64,000 nucleotides of DNA, from assembly GCF_000196135.1 (NCBI RefSeq), contig NC_005090.1, positions 1,808,001 through 1,872,000 of the forward strand. The letters run 5' to 3'. The position numbers were made by a program, and so were the translations under genes. Numbering within the stretch: position 1 is the stretch's first letter; every line of letters begins with the position of its first letter. The stretch is from Wolinella succinogenes DSM 1740. GTDB taxonomy: Bacteria > Campylobacterota > Campylobacteria > Campylobacterales > Helicobacteraceae. Positions 25,574-33,980 of the stretch are shown here, piece by piece. Below the pieces are notes generated by a model that did no database searches, had not been told where the DNA came from, and saw nothing but the letters and a program-made list of their open reading frames with translations.

Positions 25574-26764
25574 TTAGGTGAGGGAAGAGGTTTGGTACAA
25601 ATCCATGAGCTTGAGGTAGAACTCCTCATCACTCCGCTCTTCCAGCAAGCCCTCAGAGGGCATCATGTCATAATAGAGTCGCTCTAGATTCTTGAAACGA
25701 TTGGGGAAGAGCTCGCTTAAAATGATCGCAGAGATCTCTTTGCGCACCAACACCGCTGGAGGCAATAGTCCAAGTCGGAAAAACTCAAAGATCGAATCGG
25801 AGTGGTAGGTGATGTGATGGTGGTGTCCATGGGGGCAAGTTTTGGTGCTCACCAGCGTGCGACACATATTGCAATAGACAAACTCGCTCATGATTTTGAT
25901 GTCGATATCAATCCCTTTGAGCGTGTCAAAAATAGAGCGCATCTGGTTGCGATCATAATACATTGAAAGTCCTGCGTGGTTGGCTCCGGTGACTAGCTTG
26001 TCACATCCAAGATTCTGCGCAACAATCGCATCCAAAATCATCTCATTTCCGCCCGCAAAGAGATAGGTGTCCTCTAGGGGCACAATGAGCACGCGGCTTT
26101 TGGGGAGGTAGTTTTCCACCAAATACTCTAGCGTCTTGTGGCGCAATGAGTAGTCCATAATATCCGTACGATAGGGCTTGAGCAAAAAGAGCACCAAAAG
26201 ATCGGTCTCATCGAGCGTGAGGCGGATGATTCGTTCATGCCCTCGATGCAGGGGCTTCGCCGAGAGCATGAGCGCTGCGGTGTGTTTCGCTCCGATGGCC
26301 TCTTGCGCCTCTTTAATCTTGCGCTTCACCTCTTTGACATCTTCAAATTCACTCACTACATAGTCACCACAAACCGCATAATTCCCAAGCCGTTTATAGA
26401 TGGCGTGTGCCTTGGGGGAGGAGAGATCGCCCCCCATGATCTTTTTGAATCGATGCTCCCTGTCAATAGGAAAAACCTCATCCACGACAATCTTCCCATA
26501 GACCTTTTTGTCGCAAATCAACTCCAAAACCTCACCTTTGTGAGCGTTTTTGAGCACTTGCTCATTTTTTTGCCCGCTAGGGGAGAGGAGAAAAGGCACG
26601 GGGAAGGTCTTGCCCTGATAGATTCCACTCCTATCAACCTCTTGCATCTCTTTAGCATTCATAAGCCCCTTCACAGGAGCAAGCAGCCCCTCTTGGCAGA
26701 GCGCAAGGACAGAGAGCGCCTCCTTGTCGATATAAAGAGCCCTATTTTTTCTTGCTGATTCCAT
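25574..26764 (-). CDS. sat: ATP-sulfurylase-like protein (sulfate adenylyltransferase)
   Basis: I set the start at the ATG 26762-26764 because GAGGA precedes it by 6 bases; a longer frame to 26905 would run deep into the regulator gene. The 396-residue protein has the ATP-sulfurylase landmarks: a PUA-like N-terminal half, KPLHRGHERI (the HxGH nucleotide motif), the loop GANHAGLSMYYDRN, and CNMCRTLVSTKTCPHGHHHH, a possible zinc site. The family makes APS from ATP and sulfate. The usual GRDHAG reads GANHAG here, and no other sulfate-assimilation gene is nearby, so the true substrate is uncertain. It overlaps the upstream regulator by 23 bases. Confidence 0.75.
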   Translation of the reverse strand: MESARKNRALYIDKEALSVLALCQEGLLAPVKGLMNAKEMQEVDRSGIYQGKTFPVPFLLSPSGQKNEQVLKNAHKGEVLELICDKKVYGKIVVDEVFPIDREHRFKKIMGGDLSSPKAHAIYKRLGNYAVCGDYVVSEFEDVKEVKRKIKEAQEAIGAKHTAALMLSAKPLHRGHERIIRLTLDETDLLVLFLLKPYRTDIMDYSLRHKTLEYLVENYLPKSRVLIVPLEDTYLFAGGNEMILDAIVAQNLGCDKLVTGANHAGLSMYYDRNQMRSIFDTLKGIDIDIKIMSEFVYCNMCRTLVSTKTCPHGHHHHITYHSDSIFEFFRLGLLPPAVLVRKEISAIILSELFPNRFKNLERLYYDMMPSEGLLEERSDEEFYLKLMDLYQTSSLT

Positions 26765-27635
26765 ATTTTTTCCTCTTTTCCCAAAGGCTCTTTCTGGACA
26801 TTCCAAGCCGTCTAGAGAGCTCGGTGTCAGGGTATTTATTTTCGTATCGAACGATGATATTTTTGATGTAATCATCCAAAGAGAGAATCTCTCCCCCCAG
26901 ATCAAGATTTTTCACGCCACTGCTAATATCCACCACCGAGGGGAACTCAATCTCCTCCGAAGAGACAAAAGAAAGAATCACGCAAGACTTGGCAACAATC
27001 TCCAAAAGCTCCTTGCGCTCGCTCTTTTTAAGCTCCTCTAAGCCCACGATATATTTGATCTCTCGACATGGAAGCGCCCGTTTGAGTTTGTCACGCCAAT
27101 GGAATCCCTCTTTGATAGAGAGGAAATCTAGAGGAATGTCTTTATGCTTGGCGTAGGCGATCGCGTAGGCATCAGCGCTCTTTTGGGTGCTGCTTTTAAT
27201 CACAAAGGGGGTTGTGAGCTTTTGATTGAGGGAGGAGGGAAAGTCCGATAGGGCAAAATCGAGATAGCGGCGGTAGAATTGCACCTCTTTTTTAAGCTTT
27301 TGAAAGGTGCGATAGTGCTCTATTTTGCGGATGAGCTCATCAATCATAAAAGGCTTTAGGATGTAGTCCTTGGCCCCCGCTTTGAGCGGCTTACTCACCG
27401 TGTCATCGCTCACATAGGAGATCATGAGGATGATAATCGAATCTTTATGCTTTTCGATGATGGGGTAGTAGTTTTGACCTGAAACATTCGTAGAGAGGAG
27501 CACCACATCATACTCCTGCTCCCTCAAAGCTTCATTCACCAAAGAGACGATCTCACACTCAAAGCCAAAATCACTCAACTTCGCCGCAATGCTTTGCGCC
27601 AAATAGATCTCATTTTCAACGATTAAAACACGCAT
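26742..27635 (-). CDS. Atypical orphan response regulator, HP1021 type
   Basis: The 297-residue protein has an N-terminal receiver fold (MRVLIVENEIYLAQ; KPFMIDEL near its end), a middle domain of about 120 residues, and a Fis-like helix-turn-helix at the C-terminus (ELSRRLGMSRKSLWEKRKKY). The phospho-acceptor position in VVLLSTNVSG is Ser48, not Asp, so classical phosphorylation is impossible. Size, this defect and the position beside ispDF match HP1021 of Helicobacter pylori and its Campylobacter homologue. HP1021 is an orphan regulator reported to control many genes, bind the replication origin and respond to redox state. The gene overlaps both neighbours, indicating one operon. Confidence 0.88.
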   Translation of the reverse strand: MRVLIVENEIYLAQSIAAKLSDFGFECEIVSLVNEALREQEYDVVLLSTNVSGQNYYPIIEKHKDSIIILMISYVSDDTVSKPLKAGAKDYILKPFMIDELIRKIEHYRTFQKLKKEVQFYRRYLDFALSDFPSSLNQKLTTPFVIKSSTQKSADAYAIAYAKHKDIPLDFLSIKEGFHWRDKLKRALPCREIKYIVGLEELKKSERKELLEIVAKSCVILSFVSSEEIEFPSVVDISSGVKNLDLGGEILSLDDYIKNIIVRYENKYPDTELSRRLGMSRKSLWEKRKKYGISKKK

Positions 27636-28755
27636 GCTTTGTCCAATCCAACAGTTTTAAAACCACCTGAGCGCTCACAGCGACCCCCTCTTTTCTTCCA
27701 ACAAACCCCAGCGATTCTGTAGTAGTGGCCTTCACCGAGATTCTCTGCCTTGAGACCTCCATGACCTCGCCTAGCCTTCGCTCCATTGCCTCTTTATAAG
27801 GAGAGAGCTTAGGGGCTTGCGCCATGATGGTGAGATCCGCGTTGATGAGCTCAAAACCTATTCCGCGGATAAACTTTATCACCTCTTGAAGCAGAAGCGT
27901 CGAATCGACCCCCTTGTAGGCCAAGTCGCTATCAGGGAACCACTCCCCAATATCGCCCGCCCCCGCCGCACCCAAAAGCGCGTCAATGAGCGCATGGATG
28001 GCCACATCTCCATCGCTATGAGCCTTGAAAGTCACGGGAGCGGGAATATTCACTCCAGCCAATCTGAGTCCCTCCCCCTCCATGAAGGCGTGCACATCAA
28101 AGCCACTCCCCCCATAACACCCCCCAAAAGGAGGTTCAAACCCCTGAAGAAGCGTGAGCTCGTGGGGATGGGTGAGCTTTTTGAGTCGCTCGCTCCCCTC
28201 GACCAAAAGCACCCGCCCGCCACTCTTAGCGATCGCGCTGCTCTCATCAGTGAAATCCCCCTGCCTAAAGGCCAAAAGAAGCGATTCGACATGGCTGAGC
28301 TGAGGAGTTTGAATGAGCTTCACTTCACTCCTAGAGAGGTATTCTCCCTGATAGCTCACGGTGTCGCTCACTCCAATGGCAGGAGCCACGCACTCCGCCT
28401 CGCCAAGGCGCCCTATCACCCTAGAGATCACCTCCGAAGGCACATCAAAGCGCGCCACATCACTGACTAAAACCCAAGGGGTTTTCACGCTCGCAAGCGC
28501 ATTTTGGAGCGATTCTTGGCGCGTCCCTCCGCCCTCAATCACCTCAAAATCAACCTGCTTTTGCATATACTTCACCTCTTTAGGCGAAGCGGTGATGATC
28601 ACCTGATCAAAGCAGGCTTGCTTGGATAGATGCAAAGCGACATGCTTCCAAAGGGGAGTCTCGCCGAGGCGAAGCCACTGTTTCTTGATCGAAAGCCCCT
28701 GACGAAAGCGGCTCGATTCCCCTGCCCCCATAACGACTAAAGAGACTTGGCTCAA
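27616..28755 (-). CDS. ispDF: Bifunctional IspD/IspF isoprenoid enzyme
   Basis: Two enzymes of the non-mevalonate pathway are fused in 379 residues. Residues about 1-215 form the IspD cytidylyltransferase (VMGAGESSRFR loop, SDVARFD). Residues about 220-379 form IspF (GSGFDVHAF; AHSDGDVAIHALIDALLGAA; DIGEWFPDSD), which makes 2-C-methyl-erythritol 2,4-cyclodiphosphate. The fusion is typical of epsilon- and some alphaproteobacteria. The start is an ATG; the 3' end overlaps the regulator gene by 20 bases. Confidence 0.95.
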   Translation of the reverse strand: MSQVSLVVMGAGESSRFRQGLSIKKQWLRLGETPLWKHVALHLSKQACFDQVIITASPKEVKYMQKQVDFEVIEGGGTRQESLQNALASVKTPWVLVSDVARFDVPSEVISRVIGRLGEAECVAPAIGVSDTVSYQGEYLSRSEVKLIQTPQLSHVESLLLAFRQGDFTDESSAIAKSGGRVLLVEGSERLKKLTHPHELTLLQGFEPPFGGCYGGSGFDVHAFMEGEGLRLAGVNIPAPVTFKAHSDGDVAIHALIDALLGAAGAGDIGEWFPDSDLAYKGVDSTLLLQEVIKFIRGIGFELINADLTIMAQAPKLSPYKEAMERRLGEVMEVSRQRISVKATTTESLGFVGRKEGVAVSAQVVLKLLDWTKHACFNR

Positions 28756-28896
28756 AAAGCCCTCCTTATAACCCTCTCAATGCTTCAAAGCTAATTCACT
28801 CAATGTGTTACGAAATTATACACATCAAAAGCTTGGTTTTATCTTTTTTTGGATAATTTTGCCTTTCCCAAAAAGACCATAAATCACGAGGAAGCG

Positions 28897-30246
28897 ATGC
28901 GCCAAAGCTGGATAGAGAAGCGAAAAAACGACTCGGTGAGGACTCAGCTCCACTACGCTAGAGCGGGAATCATCACCGAAGAGATGCAAGCCGTTGCCAA
29001 TGTCGAAGGGTTAAGCGAAGAGCTTATCCGTAGCGAAGTGGCTAGGGGTCGCCTTGTCATTCCCGCCAACATCCATCACCTCTCCCTCTCCCCTATGGGA
29101 ATCGGAGTCGCGGCGAGAACCAAAATCAATGCCAACATCGGCAGCTCCTCTTTAGCGAGCTGTATCGAAGAGGAGATCGAAAAGACGCTCGTCTCCATTA
29201 AATATGGAGCGGACACCATCATGGACCTAAGCACAGGAGGCGATTTAGACGCGATTCGATGCGCGGTGATCGAGCACTCCAGCGTCCCTATTGGAACGGT
29301 GCCCATCTATCAGATTCTTCATGATGTTCAGGGCGATATCAAAAACCTCACCATCGATTCGATGCTGGAGGTGATGGAGCGCCAAGCACGCCAAGGGGTG
29401 AGCTACTTCACGATTCACTGTGGATTCCTCCTAGAGCACCTTCCCAAAGTCGCCAAGCGCAAAATGGGAATCGTGAGTCGTGGCGGCAGTCTCATGGCCT
29501 CCTACATGATGCACTATCACAAGCAAAATCCTTTTTATGAGGCGTTTGATGAGATATTAGCCATCTGCAGGGAGTATGATGTGACGCTCAGCCTTGGAGA
29601 TTCGCTTCGCCCGGGCTGCCTAGCCGATGCCAGCGATGAGGCTCAGCTAGCTGAGCTCAAAGTCTTGGGCGAGCTCACTTTGAGGGCCTGGGAGAAGGAT
29701 GTGCAGGTGATGATTGAAGGACCCGGCCATGTTCCCATGAATCAGATCGAGCGCAATGTGAAGCTTCAAAAAGAGCTCTGCCATGAGGCGCCTTTTTATG
29801 TGCTTGGCCCGCTAGTGACGGATATCGCCGCAGGGTATGACCATATCGCCTCCGCCATTGGTGCAGCCATTGCTGCATGGAAAGGGGTCGCGATGCTCTG
29901 CTATGTCACCCCCAAGGAGCACCTAGGACTCCCCAATGCCAAAGATGTTCGCGAGGGAATCCTTGCCTACAAGATCGCTGCCCACGCGGCGGATATTGCT
30001 AGGGGGAGAATCGGGGCGAGGGATAGAGACGATGCGATGAGCGATGCGCGCTACGCCTTTGACTGGAATCGCCAATTCGAGCTCGCCCTAGACCCCGATC
30101 GCGCGAAAGAGTATCATGATGAATCACTTCCTCAAGAGGTTTTCAAGGAGGCAAAATTTTGCTCCATGTGCGGGCCAAAGTTTTGCAGTTATAAAATCAG
30201 TCAAGAGATTGTCTCAAAACATGCATCAGGAGAATCACTCACATGA
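28897..30246 (+). CDS. thiC: Phosphomethylpyrimidine synthase (ThiC)
   Basis: ThiC converts aminoimidazole ribotide to the HMP-P half of thiamine by radical-SAM chemistry. The [4Fe-4S] ligands are visible at the end: CSMCGPKFC. Other family blocks include [26 protein letters not shown] and [11 protein letters not shown]-like sequence ([10 protein letters not shown]). I placed the start at the ATG 28897 (449 residues), preceded closely by GAGGAA. A TTG at 28849 would add 16 residues but has no ribosome site. I looked for and did not see a TPP riboswitch upstream. The stop overlaps mrp (ATGA), so the two are coupled. Confidence 0.93.
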
Positions 30247-31355
30247 AAAATGAAGCTATTTTAGACCTCCTCAAAGAGGTCACCTACCCCGGATTTGAAA
30301 AAGATATTGTCACCTTTGGCTTTGTCCAAAAGGCTCTTTTAGAGAATGATACTCTCCATGTGGCCATCAAGATTCCCTCTGGTGTGCCTGAGGTAGAGCA
30401 GAAGCTCCGCGCTGAGATCACCCAAAAACTCGCCCCTCTTGGAGCCAAAAATATTGACCTCGTGATTGAACAACCCCAAGCCCAAGAGGAGCCCAAACCC
30501 CAAGGCCCCAAAAACATTGCCCCCCATATCAAAAATTTTGTCATGGTGAGCAGCGGCAAAGGGGGCGTGGGCAAGAGCACCAGTAGCGTCAACCTCGCTA
30601 TCGCCCTAGCCCAACAGGGCAAGCGCGTGGGACTTTTGGATGCGGACATCTATGGTCCTAATATCCCTCGAATGCTCGGCCTCACCAAAGAGCGCCCCGA
30701 TGTGAACGCCGAACAGAAAAAACTGATTCCTTTGAGCGCCTATGGCGTGGAGATGATGAGTATGGGCGTGCTCTATGAAGAGGGTCAATCCCTCATTTGG
30801 CGAGGGCCTATGATCATCCGAGCCATCGAGCAGATGCTCAAAGATGTGCTTTGGAGCGATCTAGATGTGCTCGTGATTGATATGCCTCCTGGCACAGGCG
30901 ATGCTCAGCTCACCCTAGCCCAAAGCGTCCCCGTCACCGCTGGAGTGACGGTCACTACACCCCAGCGTGTGGCTTTGGATGATTCGGAGCGAAGCCTGGA
31001 TATGTTCAAAAAGCTCAAGATTCCCATCGCAGGAATCATCGAGAATATGAGTGGATTCATCTGCCCTGATAGTGGCAAAGAGTATGACATTTTTGGCAAA
31101 GGCACCAGCCAAGCGGTCGCTGAGGATTTCAAAACTCAGGTGCTCGCCCAAGTGCCCATTGAGCCTGCCGTGCGAGAGGGAGGAGATGCGGGCAAGCCCA
31201 TCGTCTTTTTTAGACCTGAGAGCCAAAGCGCTAAAGAGTATATGAAAGCCGCTTCGATTCTTTGGAGCTTCATTGAGCAAGCCAATAGCCAAAAGATCGT
31301 TGACAATAGCGAGATTCAGCCTGTGGACGCGGGTAAATCCGCCTGCTCCTCTTAA
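30243..31355 (+). CDS. mrp: Mrp/ApbC-family iron-sulfur cluster carrier ATPase
   Basis: The 370-residue protein has an N-terminal MIP18-like domain (about 1-80), a linker rich in Pro and Gln, and a P-loop ATPase with the deviant Walker [17 protein letters not shown] (about 103-118) and [11 protein letters not shown]. The family carries iron-sulfur clusters to apoproteins in the cytoplasm; the coupling to thiC, an iron-sulfur enzyme, fits. In the cluster-binding loop I expect CPxC, but the sequence reads [13 protein letters not shown]: the second Cys is Ser. A Cys in the C-terminal tail (SACSS) could compensate, which is speculation. Confidence 0.92.
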
Positions 31356-31367
31356 AAAGGAGCCCTC

Positions 31368-32336
31368 CTGTCTCCCTCGCACATTCGCTTTAACAACCTC
31401 TCCAAGCGCTATGGCGAAGCGCTGGTGCTAGATCAAATCTCTCTTGAGATTCCCAAGGGAACCATCTATGGACTCGTGGGCCATAGCGGTGCGGGCAAAT
31501 CGACTCTATTGCGTACTATAAACGGACTAGAGGGATTTGATGAGGGAGAGCTTTGGGTGGATGGCGTCGATCTCCAATCACTTCAAGGCGATGCTTTGAG
31601 GGTATTTCGTAAAAACATTGGCATGATTTTCCAACATTTTTCCCTCATGGCACGCCAAAATGTCTTTGAAAATGTCGCTCTGCCTTTGCGTTGCTGGAAA
31701 TACCCTGAGGCAGAGATCCAAAAACGTGTCTTTAATCTCCTCTCTCTTGTGGGCTTAGAATCCAAAAGCGATTCCTATCCAAGCGCGCTGAGCGGTGGAC
31801 AAAAACAGCGAGTCGCTATCGCTAGGGCGCTCACGCTAGAGCCTCAAATTCTTCTCTCTGATGAGGCAACAAGCGCCCTTGACCCCTCCATGACCCAATC
31901 GATTCTAGACCTTTTGCAGACCATCAATCAGGAGCTTGGGGTCACGGTTGTCCTCGTGACGCATGAGATGGAGGTGGTGAAGAAGCTCTGCCACCACGCC
32001 GCCTTTTTGGAGGGAGGAAAACTCCTAAGAAGCGGCAACATTGAAGAGCTATTCTTGCAACCCGACCCCAAAATGCGCCATTTCCTTGGAGAGAGTGAAG
32101 TGCTTCCCAAGGAGGGGGTCAATATCCGACTCTACTTCCCCAAAGAGGTCGCACAAAATCCTATCATCACGCAGATGGCACGCCAGCTGTCGCTTGATTT
32201 CTCGATTGTTTGGGGCAAGCTAGAGCGTTTTGGCGAGGATGTACTTGGATCGCTAGTGATCAATATCCCTGAAGCAAGACAGGAAGAGGCGGAGCGATTT
32301 TTAGAATCTAGCGGCGTGCGCTGGGAGGTGTTGTGA
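31368..32336 (+). CDS. metN: Methionine ABC transporter ATPase (MetN), probable CTG start
   Basis: MetN drives uptake of methionine with MetI and MetQ. Walker [10 protein letters not shown], signature [15 protein letters not shown], Walker [16 protein letters not shown] and a C-terminal NIL regulatory domain (about 245-322) are present. The coding frame continues upstream of the first standard start (GTG 31425) with the expected strand [16 protein letters not shown]. The only codon placed well behind the AAGGAG at 31357-31362 is CTG at 31368, giving 322 residues. No ATG, GTG or TTG lies between that ribosome site and 31425. The gap to the mrp stop is 12 bases. Confidence 0.9.
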   Translation: MSPSHIRFNNLSKRYGEALVLDQISLEIPKGTIYGLVGHSGAGKSTLLRTINGLEGFDEGELWVDGVDLQSLQGDALRVFRKNIGMIFQHFSLMARQNVFENVALPLRCWKYPEAEIQKRVFNLLSLVGLESKSDSYPSALSGGQKQRVAIARALTLEPQILLSDEATSALDPSMTQSILDLLQTINQELGVTVVLVTHEMEVVKKLCHHAAFLEGGKLLRSGNIEELFLQPDPKMRHFLGESEVLPKEGVNIRLYFPKEVAQNPIITQMARQLSLDFSIVWGKLERFGEDVLGSLVINIPEARQEEAERFLESSGVRWEVL

Positions 32337-32986
32337 TGGAAAATTTGTGGTTTAAGATTTTGCTCCCCGCGACTTGGGAGACCCTCTATATGAGCCTAGT
32401 CGCCACACTCATCGCCCTAGGGCTTGGAATCTTTCCAGCGATTTTGCTCACCCTCTCTGACCCTAGGGGTCTCCGCCCCAACCCCAAACTCTACCAAGGG
32501 CTTGATCTCCTCATCAACACCCTCCGCTCTTTCCCGTTTTTGATTCTCATGATCGTGCTCTTTCCCCTCACTAAATTCCTCCTAGGCAAGACCATCGGCA
32601 CGACGGCCGCGATCGTTCCACTGAGCATCGGGGCTGCTCCTTTTGTCGCGAGGATTCTTGAAGGAGCGCTCAAAGAGGTGGATAAAGGAGTGATTGAAGC
32701 GGCCAAGAGCTTTGGCGCGGGCGACTATCAGATTATCTTTAAAATCATGTTCTCCGAAGCCCTCCCCTCAATCGTCTCAGGACTCACGCTCACACTCATC
32801 ACTGTGATTGGATTCTCAGCCATGGCGGGAGCCATCGGTGGGGGCGGGTTGGGAGATGTGGCGATCAAATATGGCTACTATCGATTCCAGACCGAAGTGA
32901 TGGTCTATACGGTGATTCTGCTCATTGTACTGGTGCAGATCATCCAAGCACTAGGTGATTTTCTCTACCGCAAAATCAAACATTAA
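32336..32986 (+). CDS. metI: Methionine ABC transporter permease (MetI)
   Basis: The ATG at 32336 overlaps the metN stop (TGATG); a GTG one codon earlier is the alternative. The 216-residue membrane protein has about five helices and the coupling loop GALKEVDKGVIEAAKSFGAG that docks on MetN, followed by GFSAMAGAIGGGGLG. This layout is that of small MetI-type permeases. It works with the lipoprotein MetQ encoded 72 bases downstream. Confidence 0.95.
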   Translation: MENLWFKILLPATWETLYMSLVATLIALGLGIFPAILLTLSDPRGLRPNPKLYQGLDLLINTLRSFPFLILMIVLFPLTKFLLGKTIGTTAAIVPLSIGAAPFVARILEGALKEVDKGVIEAAKSFGAGDYQIIFKIMFSEALPSIVSGLTLTLITVIGFSAMAGAIGGGGLGDVAIKYGYYRFQTEVMVYTVILLIVLVQIIQALGDFLYRKIKH

Positions 32987-33014
32987 TTTTTTAAAGACTA
33001 CAATTCGCCCAAGG

Positions 33015-33035
33015 GAATTTATTCCCAATAAATTC
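33015..33035. promoter_or_regulatory. Perfect palindrome in front of metQ
   Basis: GAATTTATT and AATAAATTC form a perfect inverted repeat with a 3-base spacer (CCC), ending 23 bases before the metQ ATG and just upstream of its AAGGAA ribosome site. It could be a repressor operator or an RNA stem affecting metQ translation or the metI/metQ transcript ratio. A TACAAT at 32999-33004 may be the -10 of a separate metQ promoter. Confidence 0.55.
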
Positions 33036-33058
33036 AATAGAAATAGTAAGGAATCAAC

Positions 33059-33889
33059 ATGAGGAATCACAAACCCCTCCTTTCTGCCCTCTTCCTTGGC
33101 TCTCTTTTGCTCTTTAGCGGATGCTCCGAAGGAAAAAAAGAGGAAGCCTCCAAGTCTCCCGAGGTTCAATCCAAACCTCTCAAACTCGTAGTCGGTGCGA
33201 CTCCAGAGCCACACGCTACGATTCTTGCTCAGGTGGTTGCGCCTTTAAAAGAGAAGGGAATCACGCTAGAAGTCAAAGAGTTCACTGATTATGTGACCCC
33301 CAATATGTCCCTAGAGGATGGCTCGCTCGATGCCAACTTCTTCCAGCACGCCCCCTATCTTGACCAATTCAACAAAGAAAAAGGCACTCACCTGCTTAGC
33401 ATAGGCAATGTCCACCTAGAGCCCATGGGAATCTACTCCTCTAAAATCACTAAGCTAGAAGAGCTCAAAGAGGGTGATAGCGTGGCGATCCCCAATGACC
33501 CAACTAATGGCTCAAGAGCGCTTCGGATTCTTGAAAAAGAGGGACTCATCAAGCTCGCTAGCAAACCCCTCCTCTCCGCTCTAGATGTGGTGGAGAACCC
33601 TAAAAAACTTCAATTCAAAGAGCTCGATGCGCCCCAGCTCACCCGCACCCTAGGCGAAGTGGCTATTGCAGTGATCAACACCAACTACGCCCTCATGGCC
33701 AACCTCAACCCTCTCAAAAATGCACTTGCGCTCGAATCTAAAGATTCTCCCTACGCGAACATCCTCGTGGTCAAAAGCGGCAAAGAGAATGATGAGCGAA
33801 TCAAGGCTCTCGTGCAAGCCCTCCAGAGCGAATCGATTAAAAGCTTTATCCTAGAAAAGTATCAAGGGGCAATTCTTCCTGCCTTCTAA
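33059..33889 (+). CDS. metQ: Methionine-binding lipoprotein (MetQ, NlpA family)
   Basis: The 276-residue protein begins with a lipoprotein signal (hydrophobic stretch, then LLFSGC with Cys at about residue 22), so it is anchored in the inner membrane facing the periplasm. The mature domain follows the NlpA/MetQ pattern (LKLVVGATPEPHATILAQV; DYVTPNMSLEDGSLDANFFQ; VAIPNDPTNGSRAL). It delivers methionine, or a related amino acid, to MetNI. The gene ends the operon and a hairpin follows. Confidence 0.94.
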   Translation: MRNHKPLLSALFLGSLLLFSGCSEGKKEEASKSPEVQSKPLKLVVGATPEPHATILAQVVAPLKEKGITLEVKEFTDYVTPNMSLEDGSLDANFFQHAPYLDQFNKEKGTHLLSIGNVHLEPMGIYSSKITKLEELKEGDSVAIPNDPTNGSRALRILEKEGLIKLASKPLLSALDVVENPKKLQFKELDAPQLTRTLGEVAIAVINTNYALMANLNPLKNALALESKDSPYANILVVKSGKENDERIKALVQALQSESIKSFILEKYQGAILPAF

Positions 33890-33895
33890 AGCCCA

Positions 33896-33930
33896 GACAG
33901 CCCCTTCTCTTGGGGGCTTGTCCATTTTCT
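33896..33930 (+). terminator. Terminator after metQ
   Basis: GACAGCCCC pairs with GGGGGCTTGTC (with a bulge) around a TTCTCT loop, followed by a T-rich stretch (CCATTTTCT). It lies 7 bases after the metQ stop. Confidence 0.65.
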
Positions 33931-33941
33931 CTTGATTCCGC

Positions 33942-33947
33942 TACAAT
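33942..33947 (+). promoter_or_regulatory. -10-like element before the tandem-Cache gene
   Basis: TACAAT, 34 bases before the ATG at 33981 and just after the metQ terminator, is a reasonable -10 sequence. Confidence 0.35.
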
Positions 33948-33980
33948 AAGGTCTGAAAAACCAAGCTTGGAGCGGCAACC

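Noticed and set aside
28756-28896. Possible TPP riboswitch before thiC
   Set aside because: The leader is short and AT-rich, and the conserved CUGAGA and other TPP-aptamer blocks are absent.
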